A stretch of DNA of 64,000 nucleotides from Neobacillus massiliamazoniensis. Its GTDB lineage: Bacteria > Bacillota > Bacilli > Bacillales > Cytobacillaceae. Location: contig NZ_CVRB01000005.1 of the NCBI RefSeq assembly GCF_001048695.1, positions 186,001-250,000 on the forward strand. The letters run 5' to 3'. The notes under the pieces are model-generated. The model did not search any database. It saw nothing but the letters and a program-made list of their open reading frames with translations, and had not been told where the DNA came from. Positions 39,742 through 48,135 of this stretch are shown here, piece by piece (the first letter of the stretch is position 1; each line of letters opens with the position of its first letter). The position numbers and the translations under genes were made by a program.

Positions 39742-40539
39742 ATGAAGGAATTGATCAGATTTGACGACAAAGTTTGTTTGGTTACGGGTGCAGGAAGTCA
39801 TTCTGGAATCGGTTTTGCTACTGCTGAAATCATCGGTAAGCTGGGCGGTAAAATAGCTATTACAGCTACTACGGATCGAATCTTTGAACGTGCAAATGAG
39901 CTGAATCAAAAAGGTATCCAGACAAGGGGTTATATCGCTGATCTGATGGATCGTGAACAGGTTCAAGGACTTATAGATACTGTTATAGCGGAATTTGGCA
40001 GTATTGATATACTTATCAATAATGCAGGAATGGCACAGATTGGTTCACCCGAAATTTTTACTGAGTTTGCCAGTCTGGAAGATGAGGAATGGGACCTGGG
40101 CATTTCCCGTAATCTGACGACCTGCTTTAACGTGACGCGAAGGGTAGTCCCACATATGAAAAAACATGGATACGGAAGAATTGTAAATGTTTCTTCTGTT
40201 ACAGGTCCATTAGTCAGCTTTCCAGGTGAATCAGCCTATGGTGCCGCAAAAGCTGCGATGGTAGGAATGAGCAAAGCGATTGCCATTGAAATAGCTAAGA
40301 ACAATATCACCATCAATAATGTTGCACCCGGCTGGATTGCCACAGGGTCACAGCTTGAGCATGAAAAAATTGCTGCCCTTCACACACCGATCGGCAGGGC
40401 AGGACGACCAGAAGAAGTAGCACATACAATTGCTTTCCTTGCATCGGAGCAGGCATCCTATATTACCGGTCAATTGTTCGTTGTTGATGGTGGCAATATC
40501 CTGCAGGATTACAAGGGACCTGAAGTTTCTAAAAAATGA
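39742..40539 (+). CDS. SDR family oxidoreductase (FabG-like)
   Basis: 265 residues, classical short-chain dehydrogenase. Cofactor motif LVTGAGSHSGIGFATAEIIG, IDILINNAGMAQ (NNAG), catalytic Ser in IVNVSSVTGPLVSFPGES with AYGAAKAAMVG (YxxxK), and the C-terminal GRPEEVAHTIAFLASEQASY ITGQ with VVDGGN. It probably reduces a keto group with NAD(P)H; the substrate is unknown. AAAGGAG lies eight bases before the ATG. A plus-strand gene without a directional repeat at its end. Confidence 0.93.
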   Translation: MKELIRFDDKVCLVTGAGSHSGIGFATAEIIGKLGGKIAITATTDRIFERANELNQKGIQTRGYIADLMDREQVQGLIDTVIAEFGSIDILINNAGMAQIGSPEIFTEFASLEDEEWDLGISRNLTTCFNVTRRVVPHMKKHGYGRIVNVSSVTGPLVSFPGESAYGAAKAAMVGMSKAIAIEIAKNNITINNVAPGWIATGSQLEHEKIAALHTPIGRAGRPEEVAHTIAFLASEQASYITGQLFVVDGGNILQDYKGPEVSKK

Positions 40540-40682
40540 AGTTAACGGTTTTTTATGGCGGTGAACGATTAAATCCATTATAAACAGGCAAAAAAAATCA
40601 ATCAGCTGGGATTTTTGAGGAAAGAACTTAAAAAAGTGAAAAACTAAATCGAAAAATGTGTGGTTCAATCTTTTTTTCACAG

Positions 40683-40760
40683 AGATATGCGCGGATTTAC
40701 ACACGATATGCGCGAATTTCACGATATATGCGCGAATTCCCCAATATATGCGCGAATCTG
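40683..40760. repeat. Short tandem repeat, ATATGCGCGAATT unit x4
   Basis: Four imperfect copies with about 20-base period, each with ATATGCGCG followed by GATTTACA, AATTTCAC, AATTCCCC or AATCTGCC. It stands out as GC-alternating DNA in AT-rich surroundings. It lies between the SDR and monooxygenase genes. Confidence 0.85.
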
Positions 40761-41189
40761 CCTAAGACACCATTTATGCCTGATAAGGATACTAGCGGAA
40801 TGCGATTTTCCCAATGAATTGTGTATCCAAATCATAAACATCCTATGGTAGCCTGAAATAAGTATCTCTTTTTGTTTCCAACTATTCAATAATGCATACA
40901 TTATCTATAAATTCATAATAATAGATATTCCAACTTGCCAATTACGTAAATGTCCATTTTTACATCCTGACATATAAATTGCTGTTTCATGGGTAAATAC
41001 AGTTAAATGTATTCTCTATAATAAGTTGGGAAATGGTCGAACGGAGTCGCTGTTTTCCCCTTCAACCTCAGGATCTGCAACATTTTCTCCTTTCAACATT
41101 AAAAGCTGTATATAAAACAATAACTTTACAGGTAATGTTTTTAAATTTTATTTGAAATGTTATCATAGTACATTATAGGAGGTGAAATT
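40761..41189. other. Intergenic stretch before the monooxygenase gene
   Basis: AT-rich. No gene supported on either strand. The end holds the AGGAGGTG site of the next gene. Confidence 0.4.
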
Positions 41190-41507
41190 ATGTCGTCCTT
41201 TGTTTTCATGGCACTTTATCGTCCTAAACCAGGAAAAGAAAACGAGTTAAAAGAAATACTAAAAATACATATACCAACATTACGAGAAGAAGGATTAATT
41301 ACAAACCGTGAATTGTTAACACTTCAAGCGGAAGATGGAACCATAATTGAAATAGCTGAGTGGAAGTCCAATGAGTCAAAAGAAAAAGCACACCAATCAG
41401 CAAATGTAATGTCCGTCTGGAACAAAATCAGTTCAGTTGCTGAAATTACTAGTTTTTCATCTCTTGCTGAGGCTCACAAACCTTTCCCAAATTTTAAAGC
41501 TTTATAG
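41190..41507 (+). CDS. Antibiotic biosynthesis monooxygenase (ABM) domain protein
   Basis: 105 residues of the dimeric alpha/beta ABM fold. FVFMALYRPKPGKENELKEI LK at the start, LLTLQAEDGTIIEIAEWKSN ESKEKAHQSANVM in the middle and VWNKISSVAEITSF. These proteins are cofactor-free or haem-binding oxygenases or stress proteins; the substrate is unknown. AGGAGGTG lies six bases before the ATG. Confidence 0.88.
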   Translation: MSSFVFMALYRPKPGKENELKEILKIHIPTLREEGLITNRELLTLQAEDGTIIEIAEWKSNESKEKAHQSANVMSVWNKISSVAEITSFSSLAEAHKPFPNFKAL

Positions 41508-41627
41508 TCCTAAAAAGTGAAAGTACAATATTTCAAAATAAAAACATCACGAACTCTCCATATTTTTCTTGCGTTGAACCATTTTGTGGTCAAGGTACAA
41601 AGTCCACATGATGACATGTAATTAGTT

Positions 41628-42614
41628 CTAAGATTCGTCGTTTTTATGTTCAACACGGATGATTACCTTACCCTTGGCATGTCCTTCTCCAAGATACCGG
41701 ACAGCATCAGCAGCTTTACTCAACGGAAATTGTTTATCTATTACAGGTACCACTGTGCCTGCCATAAAAAGTTGCTTTAAGTAATTTTGATCATTTCTGT
41801 TTGGTTTATGGACAAGGATAGCCATTTTCTTTCCCAAGGTTTTAGAAAACAAGGGTCCCACGAATATGCATTGGAAAATTCGGAGCAAGGAACCTCCCAC
41901 CATGACATAAGTGCCCTTGGGATTTAATATACGATTGAAATCGAAAATAGACCGATATCCTACAATATCGAGAATAAGATCATAAGACTGACCTTTTTGG
42001 GTGAAATCCTCTTGTGCATAATCAATAACTTGGTTAGCCCCCATTGACAGTAGCATTTCTAATTTCTCCGCTCTGTCAACACATGTCACATCTGCTCCGT
42101 ATAATTTGGCAATTTGCAATGCAAACGTGCCCACGCCTCCACCAGCACCGTTAATTAATACCTTTTGCCCTTCTTTAATTTTTCCTTTATCACGAAGTCC
42201 CTGCAGGGCAAGGACTGCCGCCTGTGGTATGGACGCAGCTTCTTCGAATGTCATAGTCGCTGGTTTCAACGACAATGCATTTTCATGAGCACATACATAT
42301 TCCGCAAACCCACCCCATCCACACCAAGAAATGTCCCCGAAAACCTCATCACCAGGAAGTAAAAGCTTTACTTCTTTGCCAATAGCTTCAACCTGCCCCG
42401 CTATATCAGCGCCAAGTATTTTGTATTTTGGTTTAAGAAGCCCTCCAAGACGGGTTAAGAACGGTTTACCTCTTAGGAGTTCCCAATCCCAAGAATTCAC
42501 AGAAACAGCATGAACTTTTATTAGTACTTCGTTGTCCTTTAGAGTAGGTTTTTCTACTTCTTTTAGTTTAAGAACCTCAGTCGTTCCGTATTTATTGTAC
42601 GTAATCGCCTTCAT
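41628..42614 (-). CDS. NAD(P)-dependent zinc-free MDR dehydrogenase (quinone oxidoreductase-like)
   Basis: 328 residues. GroES-like part: MKAITYNKYGTTEVLKLKEV, ILGADIAGQVEAIGKEVKLL, GDEVFGDISWCGWGGFAEYV. Rossmann part: GQKVLINGAGGGVGTFALQI AK with VTCVDRAEKLEMLLSMGANQ VIDYAQEDF, and the end HAKGKVIIRVEH. The typical zinc Cys/His residues are absent, as in the quinone reductase branch. It reduces an enone or quinone with NAD(P)H. ATG follows AAGGAG. Confidence 0.9.
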   Translation of the reverse strand: MKAITYNKYGTTEVLKLKEVEKPTLKDNEVLIKVHAVSVNSWDWELLRGKPFLTRLGGLLKPKYKILGADIAGQVEAIGKEVKLLLPGDEVFGDISWCGWGGFAEYVCAHENALSLKPATMTFEEAASIPQAAVLALQGLRDKGKIKEGQKVLINGAGGGVGTFALQIAKLYGADVTCVDRAEKLEMLLSMGANQVIDYAQEDFTQKGQSYDLILDIVGYRSIFDFNRILNPKGTYVMVGGSLLRIFQCIFVGPLFSKTLGKKMAILVHKPNRNDQNYLKQLFMAGTVVPVIDKQFPLSKAADAVRYLGEGHAKGKVIIRVEHKNDES

Positions 42615-42687
42615 CAGGGTTTCTCCTTAACAATTTTTTTAGGTCATTACATACTATTCCTGCAATTTTTTACTAATACCTTCCGTA

Positions 42688-42758
42688 AATAAACTCCCCA
42701 TTACTTAAACAAAACAGAGCATTTCTCCATCTTAAAGCAATGCCCCTCGTTTATCTTA
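42688..42758. repeat. Directional intergenic repeat, full copy
   Basis: AATAAACTCCCCATTACTTA AACAAAACA (L), hairpin GAGCATTTCTCCATCTTAAA, R CAATGCCCCTCGTTTATCTT. It lies eight bases before the stop of the DUF523 gene. Confidence 0.8.
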
Positions 42759-42765
42759 TGTAGAT

Positions 42766-43233
42766 TTAGATTTTTCCCTGAAGAAAATCAGAAAGTCTCT
42801 CTTCTGAGACTACTTGAATTCCGTTTCTTTTAAGTAATGCAGTTGTCACTCCATTTCCAACAATTTTCTTACCTTTAAATTCGCCATTATAAATCATCGA
42901 ACTTCCACAGGAAGGGCTAAACTCTTTAAGAATAACTACTGTTGCATTAACCTCTTGAGCTTTTCTTAGAGTAGCATAAGCCCCTTTTATATAAAGTTCA
43001 GTAACGTCGCTACCCGATTTCTCGACCACTTTAGCCTTACCATCAAGGACATCTTCGCCATTACCACCAACTATCTCAGCTGGTTCTCTTGGAGTTGAAA
43101 AGCCACCGAGTAATTCTGGGCATACAGTTATTGCTTTGTTTTCTTCTAAAAGTTGATGTATCTTTTTATCCAAACAATGAGTACCATTATATCTTACTTC
43201 TAACCCTGCTAAACAAGAGCTTACTAATATCAT
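42766..43233 (-). CDS. DUF523 domain-containing protein
   Basis: 155 residues. DUF523 landmarks: ILVSSCLAGLEVRYNGTHCL, VCPELLGGFSTPREPAEIVG, GAYATLRKAQEVNATVVILK, EFSPSCGSSMIYNGEF. Four conserved Cys suggest metal or Fe-S binding. The family is also found in tRNA 2-thiouridine-associated contexts, but a role here is unproven. ATG at 43233 follows GAGGTG. A directional repeat lies at its 3' end. Confidence 0.9.
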   Translation of the reverse strand: MILVSSCLAGLEVRYNGTHCLDKKIHQLLEENKAITVCPELLGGFSTPREPAEIVGGNGEDVLDGKAKVVEKSGSDVTELYIKGAYATLRKAQEVNATVVILKEFSPSCGSSMIYNGEFKGKKIVGNGVTTALLKRNGIQVVSEERLSDFLQGKI

Positions 43234-43264
43234 AAATATCACCTCAATCTAATAGTATCTTATT

Positions 43265-43299
43265 TCCTTCTTATACTGTCCGCTAGTTGATCAACAAGA
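43265..43299. repeat. Directional repeat, L palindrome
   Basis: TTCCTTCTTATACTGTCCGC TAGTTGATCAACAAG. The same 34-base block occurs at 44989. Confidence 0.8.
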
Positions 43300-43372
43300 T
43301 GCTAAAACAAAAAATCCAAACACTTAGAAATATAGATCTACTGCTAAACCTTTACCAACATTTTTTACTACT

Positions 43373-43888
43373 TTAATTATCCCTCAACTCTCTAAGCAAT
43401 TGAAAAATCTGCCCCCTATGATGCGATTCGTGTTCTATCAAATGATAAACAACCCATTCAGGAGTTACGTCATACTGTTCAAGTGACCGAGGTCTACGCC
43501 AATCCTTTAAGTTCATTGAACGAAAATAAGACAGAAAAACCTCACGAACCTTTTTAAGTCGATAAATATGTTCTTCTAAACTTTGGCCCTCAATGTGAGT
43601 TAAATTGCCGTTAGTTCGACTATCTAACGGAAATAATGACCTGATTTCAGGATCCCAATCGGTTCCAAGTACTTCGACGTATAACCAATCTGCCTCAACT
43701 AATGCAATATGATATAAAAGAGTGCCAATTGATTGTCTTTTACCCATTGTTCCATCTAGCAGATTTTGGTTGATTCCAGTTAATTCAGTTATAAGGGTAC
43801 GGCGAACATCCTCTAAACACCATAACCAGCGGCCAATTTCAGCTTCATATCCTGCTAATGAAGATACAAGTATAGCTCTTTTATCCAA
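43373..43888 (-). CDS. DinB family protein (paralogue of 28863)
   Basis: 171 residues, DinB fold. Metal-ligand His in GTLLYHIALVEADWLYVEVL and HLIEHESHHRGQIFQLLREL. Closely similar to the protein at 28863..29384, including the unusual stretches RRTLITELTGI and DVTPEWVVYHLIE. The start is TTG, eight bases after GAGGAGG. The two copies lie 14 kb apart, each in a repeat-bounded unit, which suggests duplication of the unit. Confidence 0.9.
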   Translation of the reverse strand: MDKRAILVSSLAGYEAEIGRWLWCLEDVRRTLITELTGINQNLLDGTMGKRQSIGTLLYHIALVEADWLYVEVLGTDWDPEIRSLFPLDSRTNGNLTHIEGQSLEEHIYRLKKVREVFLSYFRSMNLKDWRRPRSLEQYDVTPEWVVYHLIEHESHHRGQIFQLLRELRDN

Positions 43889-43986
43889 TTATTCTTCCTC
43901 CTCTTAATTACTAACTATCTATTAAATGTTACCACCTATTTCCAAGTATCCCGACTCATTAATTTCACAAAGTAGAGACAACTCCT

Positions 43987-44020
43987 TTTTGAAGAAACGC
44001 ACCAGTAAGTTCAACAAGAA
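43987..44020. repeat. Directional repeat, R core
   Basis: TTTTTGAAGAAACGCACCAG with TAAGTTCAACAAG. It lies 16 bases before the stop at 44036. Confidence 0.65.
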
Positions 44021-44035
44021 TCTTACAATATCCAT

Positions 44036-44269
44036 TCAAGAATTATGGGGTAAAAGCGATAAAATCAATGCTATTAATAAAAAAACTGAACCTAATATCA
44101 TCGAACCTGCACCTATTAAAATTTGCTTTAACAAATGCTTGTTCTCTATATTTTTTGTATCAACAGGTTGTTCTTTTTTAATTAATTTATTAATAGCCTT
44201 TCTTTGATACAAAAAACCAACCGTCCCCAAAATTAAACCCACTAAAGCTAAAAAAAATAGCAAGATCAT
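44036..44269 (-). CDS. Small membrane protein, two helices
   Basis: 77 residues. Helix 1 ILLFFLALVGLILGTVGFLY, a basic-acidic linker (QRKAINKLIKKEQPVDTKNI), helix 2 LKQILIGAGSMILGSVFLLI ALIL. No family recognised and no strong ribosome binding site. First of three consecutive small two-helix genes, each delimited by a directional repeat. Confidence 0.58.
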   Translation of the reverse strand: MILLFFLALVGLILGTVGFLYQRKAINKLIKKEQPVDTKNIENKHLLKQILIGAGSMILGSVFLLIALILSLLPHNS

Positions 44270-44344
44270 AAAGTAATATCTTCTCCTCCCAACAGTACTT
44301 TCCCATTATCGATAAACCTTTGGAAAAATGAAGCGATCATTCTT

Positions 44345-44372
44345 GAGTTTAAGCCCCCATTAGGTAAAGAAC
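44345..44372. repeat. Directional repeat, R core
   Basis: GAGTTTAAGCCCCCATTAGG TAAAGAAC. The TTA is the stop of the gene at 44360 (reverse complement). Confidence 0.75.
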
Positions 44373-44545
44373 ACCATTACGTTAATTCCCAGAAATATGT
44401 GAAAATAAAACAGAAGAATACTAATTCCGAATATTAATATCATTAGTAAAGAACCAAACAATTTCTTTTTATCTCTTTTTATCATTGAAGATATTGAACG
44501 AAAAATTGCTACAAAAACTCCAATAATAGAAATGAGTAACCACAT
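44360..44545 (-). CDS. Small membrane protein, two helices
   Basis: 61 residues: MWLLISIIGVFVAIFRSISS, a Lys-rich turn MIKRDKKKLFGS, then LLMILIFGISILLFYFHIFL. No family is recognised. Its last five codons and stop lie in the R core of a directional repeat (ending VFFT). A GGCGG-like site is present before the ATG. Confidence 0.58.
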   Translation of the reverse strand: MWLLISIIGVFVAIFRSISSMIKRDKKKLFGSLLMILIFGISILLFYFHIFLGINVMVFFT

Positions 44546-44616
44546 GTTACCGCCTCATTTTTAAGGTAATTCATTAATAGTTCGAGCAATTACTTTGAAT
44601 TTCCTTCCTTATATTA

Positions 44617-44696
44617 TTCCTCAAACTGACCCGTTACTTGAAGAAGAAAAGGGCATTACCTCATTGTTGAAGTAATGCTCCCGTTAGTGAAAAAAT
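44617..44696. repeat. Directional intergenic repeat, full copy
   Basis: TTCCTCAAACTGACCCG with TTACTTGAAGAAGAAAAG (L), stem GGGCATTACC TCATTGTTGA AGTAATGCTC, R CCCGTTAGTGAAAAAAT. The stop of the gene at 44684 is the TTA of CCGTTA. Confidence 0.88.
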
Positions 44697-44914
44697 AAAG
44701 AAAATATAGCAATAAGATAGAAAGCAATCCCTAAAAAAATACACAATTTAATTTTTGATGAAAATTTTATTAATGTTTTTTCTAGTTCAACCTCTTCGGT
44801 AACTTTGTTTAGGACAAATTTTCTTATTGTTTTTAGAAACATATAAAATCCTGTAAATCCTATTATTCCGAAGAAAGTCAAAGAAATTGACATAAAAAAT
44901 CGATATGATTCCAA
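44684..44914 (-). CDS. Small membrane protein, two helices
   Basis: 76 residues: FFMSISLTFFGIIGFTGFYM, a charged middle (NKVTEEVELEKTLIKFSSKI), then LCIFLGIAFYLIAIFSLFF. The start is TTG, eight bases after GGGGAG. Its last codons (FFH and stop) are inside the repeat R core. No family recognised. Confidence 0.58.
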   Translation of the reverse strand: MESYRFFMSISLTFFGIIGFTGFYMFLKTIRKFVLNKVTEEVELEKTLIKFSSKIKLCIFLGIAFYLIAIFSLFFH

Positions 44915-44984
44915 TAAAAGCTCCCCTAATGCATTTACTTTAAAAAGCTGTTAACCATATATTCTAGTTGAGCGAATAGATTTC

Positions 44985-45070
44985 CTTCTTATACTGTCCG
45001 CTAGTTGATCAACAAGAAAAAAGAGCTGCCGATGCAACTCCATCATCAACTCAAGGACCCGTTCGTTCAA
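44985..45070. repeat. Directional intergenic repeat, full copy
   Basis: TCCTTCTTATACTGTCCGCT AGTTGATCAACAAGAAAAAA (L, same as 43265), stem GAGCTGCCGATGCAACTC, R ATCATCAACTCAAGGACCCG TTCGTTCAA. Confidence 0.9.
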
Positions 45071-45088
45071 AAATAAGGATAGGTTTTT

Positions 45089-45898
45089 CTAGATTTTTTT
45101 GAAGATCTTTTTTACATCTTTTTCTATAAGGATTCTTATGAAAAAACTATAATTTATAGCTTGCGTATTGACAATAAAAATTTTTCTCCTGTACTTGAAT
45201 GTTAATATGTACTTCCGTGTTTTGTAATACGTGATTTCATTGTAAGGAATTTGGTACGACCGTCCAAAAGATGTTCTATAAACGAAAGTATCCGAATCTT
45301 TACTTACTTCAATTCTCCATAAAAATCCTCTCATAGTCACAAAACCACCAATTAAGAGGAGTGAAGATACGAATATAATAACCATTAAGTTAAATTCTTC
45401 AGCATTATTTGGAATAGATCCTATAGCGATAGCCATAAATACTAATGTAAAAAGGAAGGCTATCCATTTAAATAAATTATGTATGCTTACAATAGCACTT
45501 CTTCCCCTAGAAAAAAGCACCTCATTCTTCCTGACATCTTCTTGCTGAACCCGAAAAATACTCAATTTGTTTCGGATCCATTTAAATAGTCCAAAAATGA
45601 TTGTTTCTGGCAATACTCCAATTGCTTCGTTACCTCTTCTTGTCTTCCAAGACAGGAACAAAAATACGATTGATGAAAGCAAACCACGAATAGCCATTTT
45701 TACATTCTGTATGCCGTCCCAATAGTTACCTAAGCAGATCATTATAAATACTATCGTTAAAGCTGAGAACCACCACCTAATGTGAAGAGAAAAACGCGAA
45801 AATACTTGATCGTGTTGACGGTTTACGATAAAACCTAATAAATAACAAATGACTGAAATAGACATAAAGGCTTCCACAGGCATCCTTAACAACTCCAT
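45089..45898 (-). CDS. Multi-helix membrane protein with PH-like tail
   Basis: 269 residues. Helices near residues 10-28 (FMSISVICYLLGFIV), 45-65 (WFSALTIVFIMICLG), 75-90, 155-175 (LFKWIAFLFTLVFMAIAIGS) and 180-198 (MVIIFVSSLLLIGGFVTMRG), then a beta-rich cytoplasmic tail (WRIEVSKDSDTFVYRTSFGR SYQIPYNEITYYKTR) like bacterial PH domains. Unassigned; similar proteins occur singly in Bacillus. The start lacks a strong site. Repeat R core lies 19 bases past its stop. Confidence 0.65.
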   Translation of the reverse strand: MELLRMPVEAFMSISVICYLLGFIVNRQHDQVFSRFSLHIRWWFSALTIVFIMICLGNYWDGIQNVKMAIRGLLSSIVFLFLSWKTRRGNEAIGVLPETIIFGLFKWIRNKLSIFRVQQEDVRKNEVLFSRGRSAIVSIHNLFKWIAFLFTLVFMAIAIGSIPNNAEEFNLMVIIFVSSLLLIGGFVTMRGFLWRIEVSKDSDTFVYRTSFGRSYQIPYNEITYYKTRKYILTFKYRRKIFIVNTQAINYSFFIRILIEKDVKKIFKKI

Positions 45899-46000
45899 TT
45901 ACCAATTGGCTACTTTCATTTTGATGGTAGCTAAATTTGGTAAGTATTCAGCAATGGTTTCCATATCATCAACTAATTATTTTGACTAAATGTACAATTA

Positions 46001-46074
46001 TCTTCTTCAACCGGCCACGTTAGTTTAACAGCGAAAGGCTACCGGTTATGGTAGCCCCCCTAGTTTATTAGGAG
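46001..46074. repeat. Directional intergenic repeat, full copy
   Basis: TCTTCTTCAACCGGCCACG with TTAGTTTAACAGCGA (L), stem GGCTACC GGTTATG GTAGCC, then CCCCTAGTTTATTAGGAG (R). It abuts the stop at 46075. Confidence 0.85.
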
Positions 46075-46602
46075 TTAGCAATTATTATTTCGTGGATTCG
46101 GTGTCCAAGAGGCAATCCGATTTGCTGGACCAGCAACAATTAGCCACTCACCGCTTTCGTGGATTCCATCACTTGCTTGCCAGGATTCATACTTTTGGTG
46201 GTATCCATTAACAAATAACACTTTTCCTGATTTTAAAGTGATATACAAATGTGGAGAAATTTCGCCTAACTTTACGTCGATTACTTTTTCTCGTCTTATA
46301 TTAAAGATAGAAAAAAAGCCTTCTTCTTCAGTAAGCCTTATCATATCATCTGGATATTTTGGAATTTTATCTGGACTATCATACACACCCCATATAGGAT
46401 CCTCTATATTTAACCATATAAAATCAAAATCAAGTGGATTGTCAGAGTAGTGCATAAAAAAAAACAATGTTGAACCTGGGCCATGCCCAAACTTTATACC
46501 ATCTACGACACTGCCAATAAACATCTGTTTTAGTGCAACTTCTGCACAAAGTTTATCTTCAATATTCAATATATTTCTTCTACGTCTCTTAAAAAATTCC
46601 AT
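46075..46602 (-). CDS. Hypothetical protein, 175 residues
   Basis: Soluble, beta-rich, aromatic protein (DGIKFGHGPGSTLFFFMHYS; LYITLKSGKVLFVNGYHQKY; GEWLIVAGPANRIASWTPNP). A basic N-terminus (KRRRRN) precedes it. No family is recognised. The ATG lacks a strong site (GAATTGA upstream). Its stop abuts the R part of a directional repeat, giving the usual one-gene unit. Confidence 0.62.
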   Translation of the reverse strand: MEFFKRRRRNILNIEDKLCAEVALKQMFIGSVVDGIKFGHGPGSTLFFFMHYSDNPLDFDFIWLNIEDPIWGVYDSPDKIPKYPDDMIRLTEEEGFFSIFNIRREKVIDVKLGEISPHLYITLKSGKVLFVNGYHQKYESWQASDGIHESGEWLIVAGPANRIASWTPNPRNNNC

Positions 46603-46660
46603 TTCTCAATTCAATTCCTTTATACTTGTTACCTTTATATTCGACAAGTGTTAGAACTTT

Positions 46661-46764
46661 TCCTTTGTAACTATCCTGCTCTTTAACTCAATAAGAAAAG
46701 GCTGCCGCAGCAACCCTTTGTTCAACGAAAGCCCCTTTTACTTTAAGTACAATTCTTCACAATC
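46661..46764. repeat. Directional intergenic repeat, full copy
   Basis: GTAACTATCCTGCTC with TTTAACTCAATAAGAAAA (L), stem GGCTGCCGCAGCAACC, TTTGTTCAACGAAAGCCCC, then TTTTACTTTAAGTACAATTC and TTCACAATC (R). A model copy. Confidence 0.92.
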
Positions 46765-46868
46765 TTCTTTAAAAGTCGAATTAGGAAAAAGCAATACTTT
46801 ATTTAAGGCATCGCCTTCTTTTATTTCAAATAAAATAAAATGATAAACTTAGTCTATTCGTATTTTTA

Positions 46869-47489
46869 CTAGTTAAATTGTTCTAACTTTTGTGGTTTTG
46901 CCCAGATTAAATAGAGATATCCTAAAATCCCACGTTCATGCTTCTTAATTATTAAATTGGATTGCTTAACTATTTCTAAAATATCTCGATTTTGATGACA
47001 TCCGATAGTATTAACTGCAAGCTTATCAAGTTTCTTTTGAATCCAAGCCAAGGTTGGGACGGAAAATAGCCCATGTTCTAAAAGTAATATCTGTCCATCT
47101 TCTTTACACCATTTATTAAAAAGGTTTAAAATATGGACTGGATTTTTATAAACGCAAAAAGAGCCGGATGAAACAATTGTATCAAAGGAATTATCAGGAA
47201 AATCGAGGCATTCAACATCAGATACAATAAAATTGGCTTTTACTCCATATTTTTTTGCAGATTCTTTAGCAGATTCAATCATTTTGGGGCTGAAATCTAC
47301 TCCTAAATACTCTATATCTTTAGGATAGAAGGAAAAATTCATTCCAGCCCCAACAGCCACTTCTAAAGTCTTTCCTTTAACCGATTGGAAAATTTGTTTT
47401 CTCCATTTATTTTGCCCTTGTTTTTTACTCATTTTCGAATATTTGGCAGCTTGTTTATTAAACTTTTGTATTAATTGCTCTTTCTTCAT
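46869..47489 (-). CDS. Class I SAM-dependent methyltransferase
   Basis: 206 residues. SAM-binding motif I KGKTLEVAVGAGMNFSFYP, motif around EYLGVDFSPKMIESAKESAK, VSDVECLDFPDNSFDTIVSS GSFCVYKNP and GQILLLEHGLFS. It resembles the small UbiE/METTL7-like group, as does the protein at 49984, with which it shares the layout but not close sequence. Substrate unknown. The ATG at 47489 follows AGGAAG. Confidence 0.9.
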   Translation of the reverse strand: MKKEQLIQKFNKQAAKYSKMSKKQGQNKWRKQIFQSVKGKTLEVAVGAGMNFSFYPKDIEYLGVDFSPKMIESAKESAKKYGVKANFIVSDVECLDFPDNSFDTIVSSGSFCVYKNPVHILNLFNKWCKEDGQILLLEHGLFSVPTLAWIQKKLDKLAVNTIGCHQNRDILEIVKQSNLIIKKHERGILGYLYLIWAKPQKLEQFN

Positions 47490-47778
47490 AAAGCAATTCA
47501 CTTCCTGATACTAATAAATTTCGAATTATCTATTATTATACCAATTTAATGCTTTTTCCACATTCCACTATTTACTTAAGAAACGAACGAGGTATTGATA
47601 GCAAAAAACATGGTGAGAATTCAAATAGATTAATGCCTAAATCACCGATCCTATCAAACAGTTCTAAAAACAATCAATGTGGTGAAGCTTTTTGTGAATT
47701 TACTCATATTCAATTCTACTAATTAAGAGTTCTTAAAGAATTGCAATTAAATTATTTCTTCTTTTTTATTTCCCCTGT
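47490..47778. other. Intergenic stretch without a supported gene
   Basis: AT-rich. The minus-strand reading shows no frame longer than about 20 codons with a start signal. Nothing recognised. Confidence 0.4.
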
Positions 47779-47859
47779 TTATTCATGTTGATTAAATCCA
47801 GACTCCATTTCGCTAATTATTTGGTGAATTGCACCGATTTCTTGCGGGTTTTTATACAT
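47779..47859 (-). CDS. Possible 26-residue peptide
   Basis: ATG eight bases after GGGAG. Hydrophilic peptide beginning MYKNPQEIGAIHQIISEMES. Good site and compact size support a gene, but it could be the 5' end of a decayed one. No family recognised. Confidence 0.4.
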   Translation of the reverse strand: MYKNPQEIGAIHQIISEMESGFNQHE

Positions 47860-47940
47860 GTTTGTTTCTCCCACTGATTATATAATATTAGTATTTCCTT
47901 TTCTAAAATATGAAGTGAAAAATGAAGATGCACTATTCAG

Positions 47941-48018
47941 CCTGCACCGTTAATACATTTAAAAAAGCCACCAATTATGGTAGCTGGCTGCTCAACTCTT
48001 GCACCCGTTCGTAAAAGA
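47941..48018. repeat. Directional intergenic repeat, full copy
   Basis: CCTGCACCGTTAATACATTT AAAAAA (L), stem GCCACCAATTATGGTAGC, then TGGCTGCTCAACTCTTGC and ACCCGTTCGTAAAAGA (R). Confidence 0.85.
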
Positions 48019-48135
48019 TTTTTCTTTAATATCTAACCAAAAAGCATAAGAAATGTTCAACTGAAATAGCAAAGAATTCTAAAAATAAGTAAATTACTTG
48101 ATGAAATTACTTTTCTTTCTTCATTACTCATTCCT

